Shown here: in pieces, positions 5,736 through 6,536 of the stretch
How the letters are laid out: every line of letters begins with the position of its first letter
Numbering within the stretch: position 1 is the stretch's first letter
From: Dehalococcoidales bacterium
GTDB lineage: Bacteria > Chloroflexota > Dehalococcoidia > Dehalococcoidales > UBA2162
Assembly (NCBI GenBank): GCA_020354275.1
Contig: CP070645.1
Coordinates: 1,103,923 to 1,110,458 of the forward strand
Direction: 5' to 3'
Length of the DNA stretch: 6,536 bases
The notes under the pieces: generated by a model
What the model saw: the letters and a program-made list of their open reading frames with translations, nothing else
Told to the model about the DNA's origin: nothing
Database searches by the model: none
Translations under genes and position numbers: made by a program

Positions 5736-6536
5736 AAGTTGAAAAAGCAGCGGCAACAGGGTTTTGTTTTGGGGTAAAGCGTGCCATCGATACCCTGGAG
5801 AGGGTTGCCAAGGAGACGGGACATGTAGAAACACTGGGAGCCGTTGTCCATAACAATCAGGTGCTACAGAGACTGGCCGATATCGGTGTTACCGTGGCCG
5901 AAAGCACAGATGACATACAGGGTAACACGGTGGCTATCGGCGCTCATGGAGTTAGTCCGCAAACAGAGAATGAAATTCGAGCCCGATACACCGACGTAAT
6001 CAATACTACCTGTCCTTTCGTGCATCGAGCTCAGGTAGCCGCCCGTCGGCTGGCCAGGGCCGGTTTCTTCGTAATCATCTACGGGGATGCCAATCACCGT
6101 GAGGTAAAGGTTATTCTGGCCTGGGCCCAGGACAGGGGGATAGCCACCCTGGACGAGAACCCGGTGACAACACTGAAAAACCTGCCCCGCCGTCTGGGAG
6201 TCCTTTCCCAGACAACCCAGATACCGGGCCGTTTCACCGAGTTTACCAAAAGGCTTATTGATTTTGCCCTTGTTAAAGACGCCGAACTGCGCATCATTGA
6301 TACTATCTGCCATGATATCAGGGAACGCCAGCAGGCCGCCCTGGAACTGGCCAACAGAGTAGACCTTATGTTCGTTATCGGCAGCCGTACCAGCGCCAAT
6401 ACCAATCACCTGGCTGAGCTGTGTTCTACGGTCACCCAGACCTATCTCGTAGAAACGTCCGAAGATATCGAACCTGATTGGTTAATAGGACACCACTATA
6501 TAGGAGTAACCGGTGGTGCCTCTACCGCCAGTGAAA
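5726..6536 (+). CDS. ispH: 4-hydroxy-3-methylbut-2-enyl diphosphate reductase (IspH/LytB), 3' end cut off
   Basis: 270 codons are seen before the window ends; relatives of about 280-290 residues suggest only some 15 are missing. IspH reduces HMBPP to isopentenyl and dimethylallyl diphosphate, the last step of the MEP isoprenoid pathway, using a [4Fe-4S] cluster. All three cluster cysteines are present: Cys14 (GFCFGVKRA), Cys96 (TTCPFV) and Cys195 (DTICHD). So are the diphosphate-binding histidines His42 (VVHN), His74 (AHGVS) and His124, and the proton-relay Glu126 (NHREV). SQTT (161-164), SAN (223-225) and the late GVTGGASTASE (260-270, Ser266) also fit. The ATG at 5726 lies inside the end of plsC (10-bp overlap) and has an AGGGA upstream. 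Some normally strict positions differ: the Gly after HxEV is replaced (KV), and the usual GxKNSxNxxRL reads GSRTSANTNHL. The call is not in doubt. Confidence 0.93.
   Translation, partial: MPLKVEKAAATGFCFGVKRAIDTLERVAKETGHVETLGAVVHNNQVLQRLADIGVTVAESTDDIQGNTVAIGAHGVSPQTENEIRARYTDVINTTCPFVHRAQVAARRLARAGFFVIIYGDANHREVKVILAWAQDRGIATLDENPVTTLKNLPRRLGVLSQTTQIPGRFTEFTKRLIDFALVKDAELRIIDTICHDIRERQQAALELANRVDLMFVIGSRTSANTNHLAELCSTVTQTYLVETSEDIEPDWLIGHHYIGVTGGASTASE

Noticed and set aside
5864..6409. 181-residue antisense frame opposite ispH
   Set aside because: ispH is unmistakable on the other strand; the antisense frame shows no family features and no ribosome site.

Overview
The window is ordinary, gene-dense bacterial chromosome with six protein genes, two of them cut by the window edges. 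No rRNA, tRNA, CRISPR array, insertion sequence or phage gene was recognised. Base composition looks moderate, at around half G+C (not computed). The plsC-ispH pair, the archaeal-type nicotinate phosphoribosyltransferase and the LacC/LacD-like pair suggest a non-proteobacterial lineage. Chloroflexota (Dehalococcoidia-like) or a deep clostridial relative are my best guesses. This placement is an inference from gene style, not a database result.

Left part, + strand (1-1815): the 3' end of an IMP cyclohydrolase (the N-terminal half of PurH, here ending without the AICAR transformylase half). It is followed after 18 bp by a 510-residue fusion of a nicotinamidase-like cysteine hydrolase and a nicotinate phosphoribosyltransferase. 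These would serve the last step of purine synthesis and two consecutive steps of NAD salvage (nicotinamide to nicotinate to NaMN).

Middle part, - strand (4846 down to 1866): a LacD/YihT-type class I ketose-bisphosphate aldolase, then 15 bp later a LacC/FruK-type PfkB sugar-phosphate kinase, together a two-gene sugar-phosphate operon. After 191 bp comes a classical short-chain dehydrogenase that appears to have its own extended -10 promoter. The kinase would make a ketose bisphosphate and the aldolase would split it. The sugar is not determined, because no isomerase or transporter is visible.

Right part, + strand (5079 to the end): a PlsC-type acyltransferase overlaps the start of ispH by 10 bp. 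They link membrane phospholipid synthesis with the last step of the MEP isoprenoid pathway. The 232 bp between the divergent aldolase and plsC starts holds a promoter in each direction. The aldolase promoter is covered by a perfect 8-bp inverted repeat, a good operator candidate.

No wholly new system is evident. The best leads are the nicotinamidase-NAPRTase fusion, the stand-alone IMP cyclohydrolase, and the putatively regulated kinase-aldolase operon of unknown substrate.
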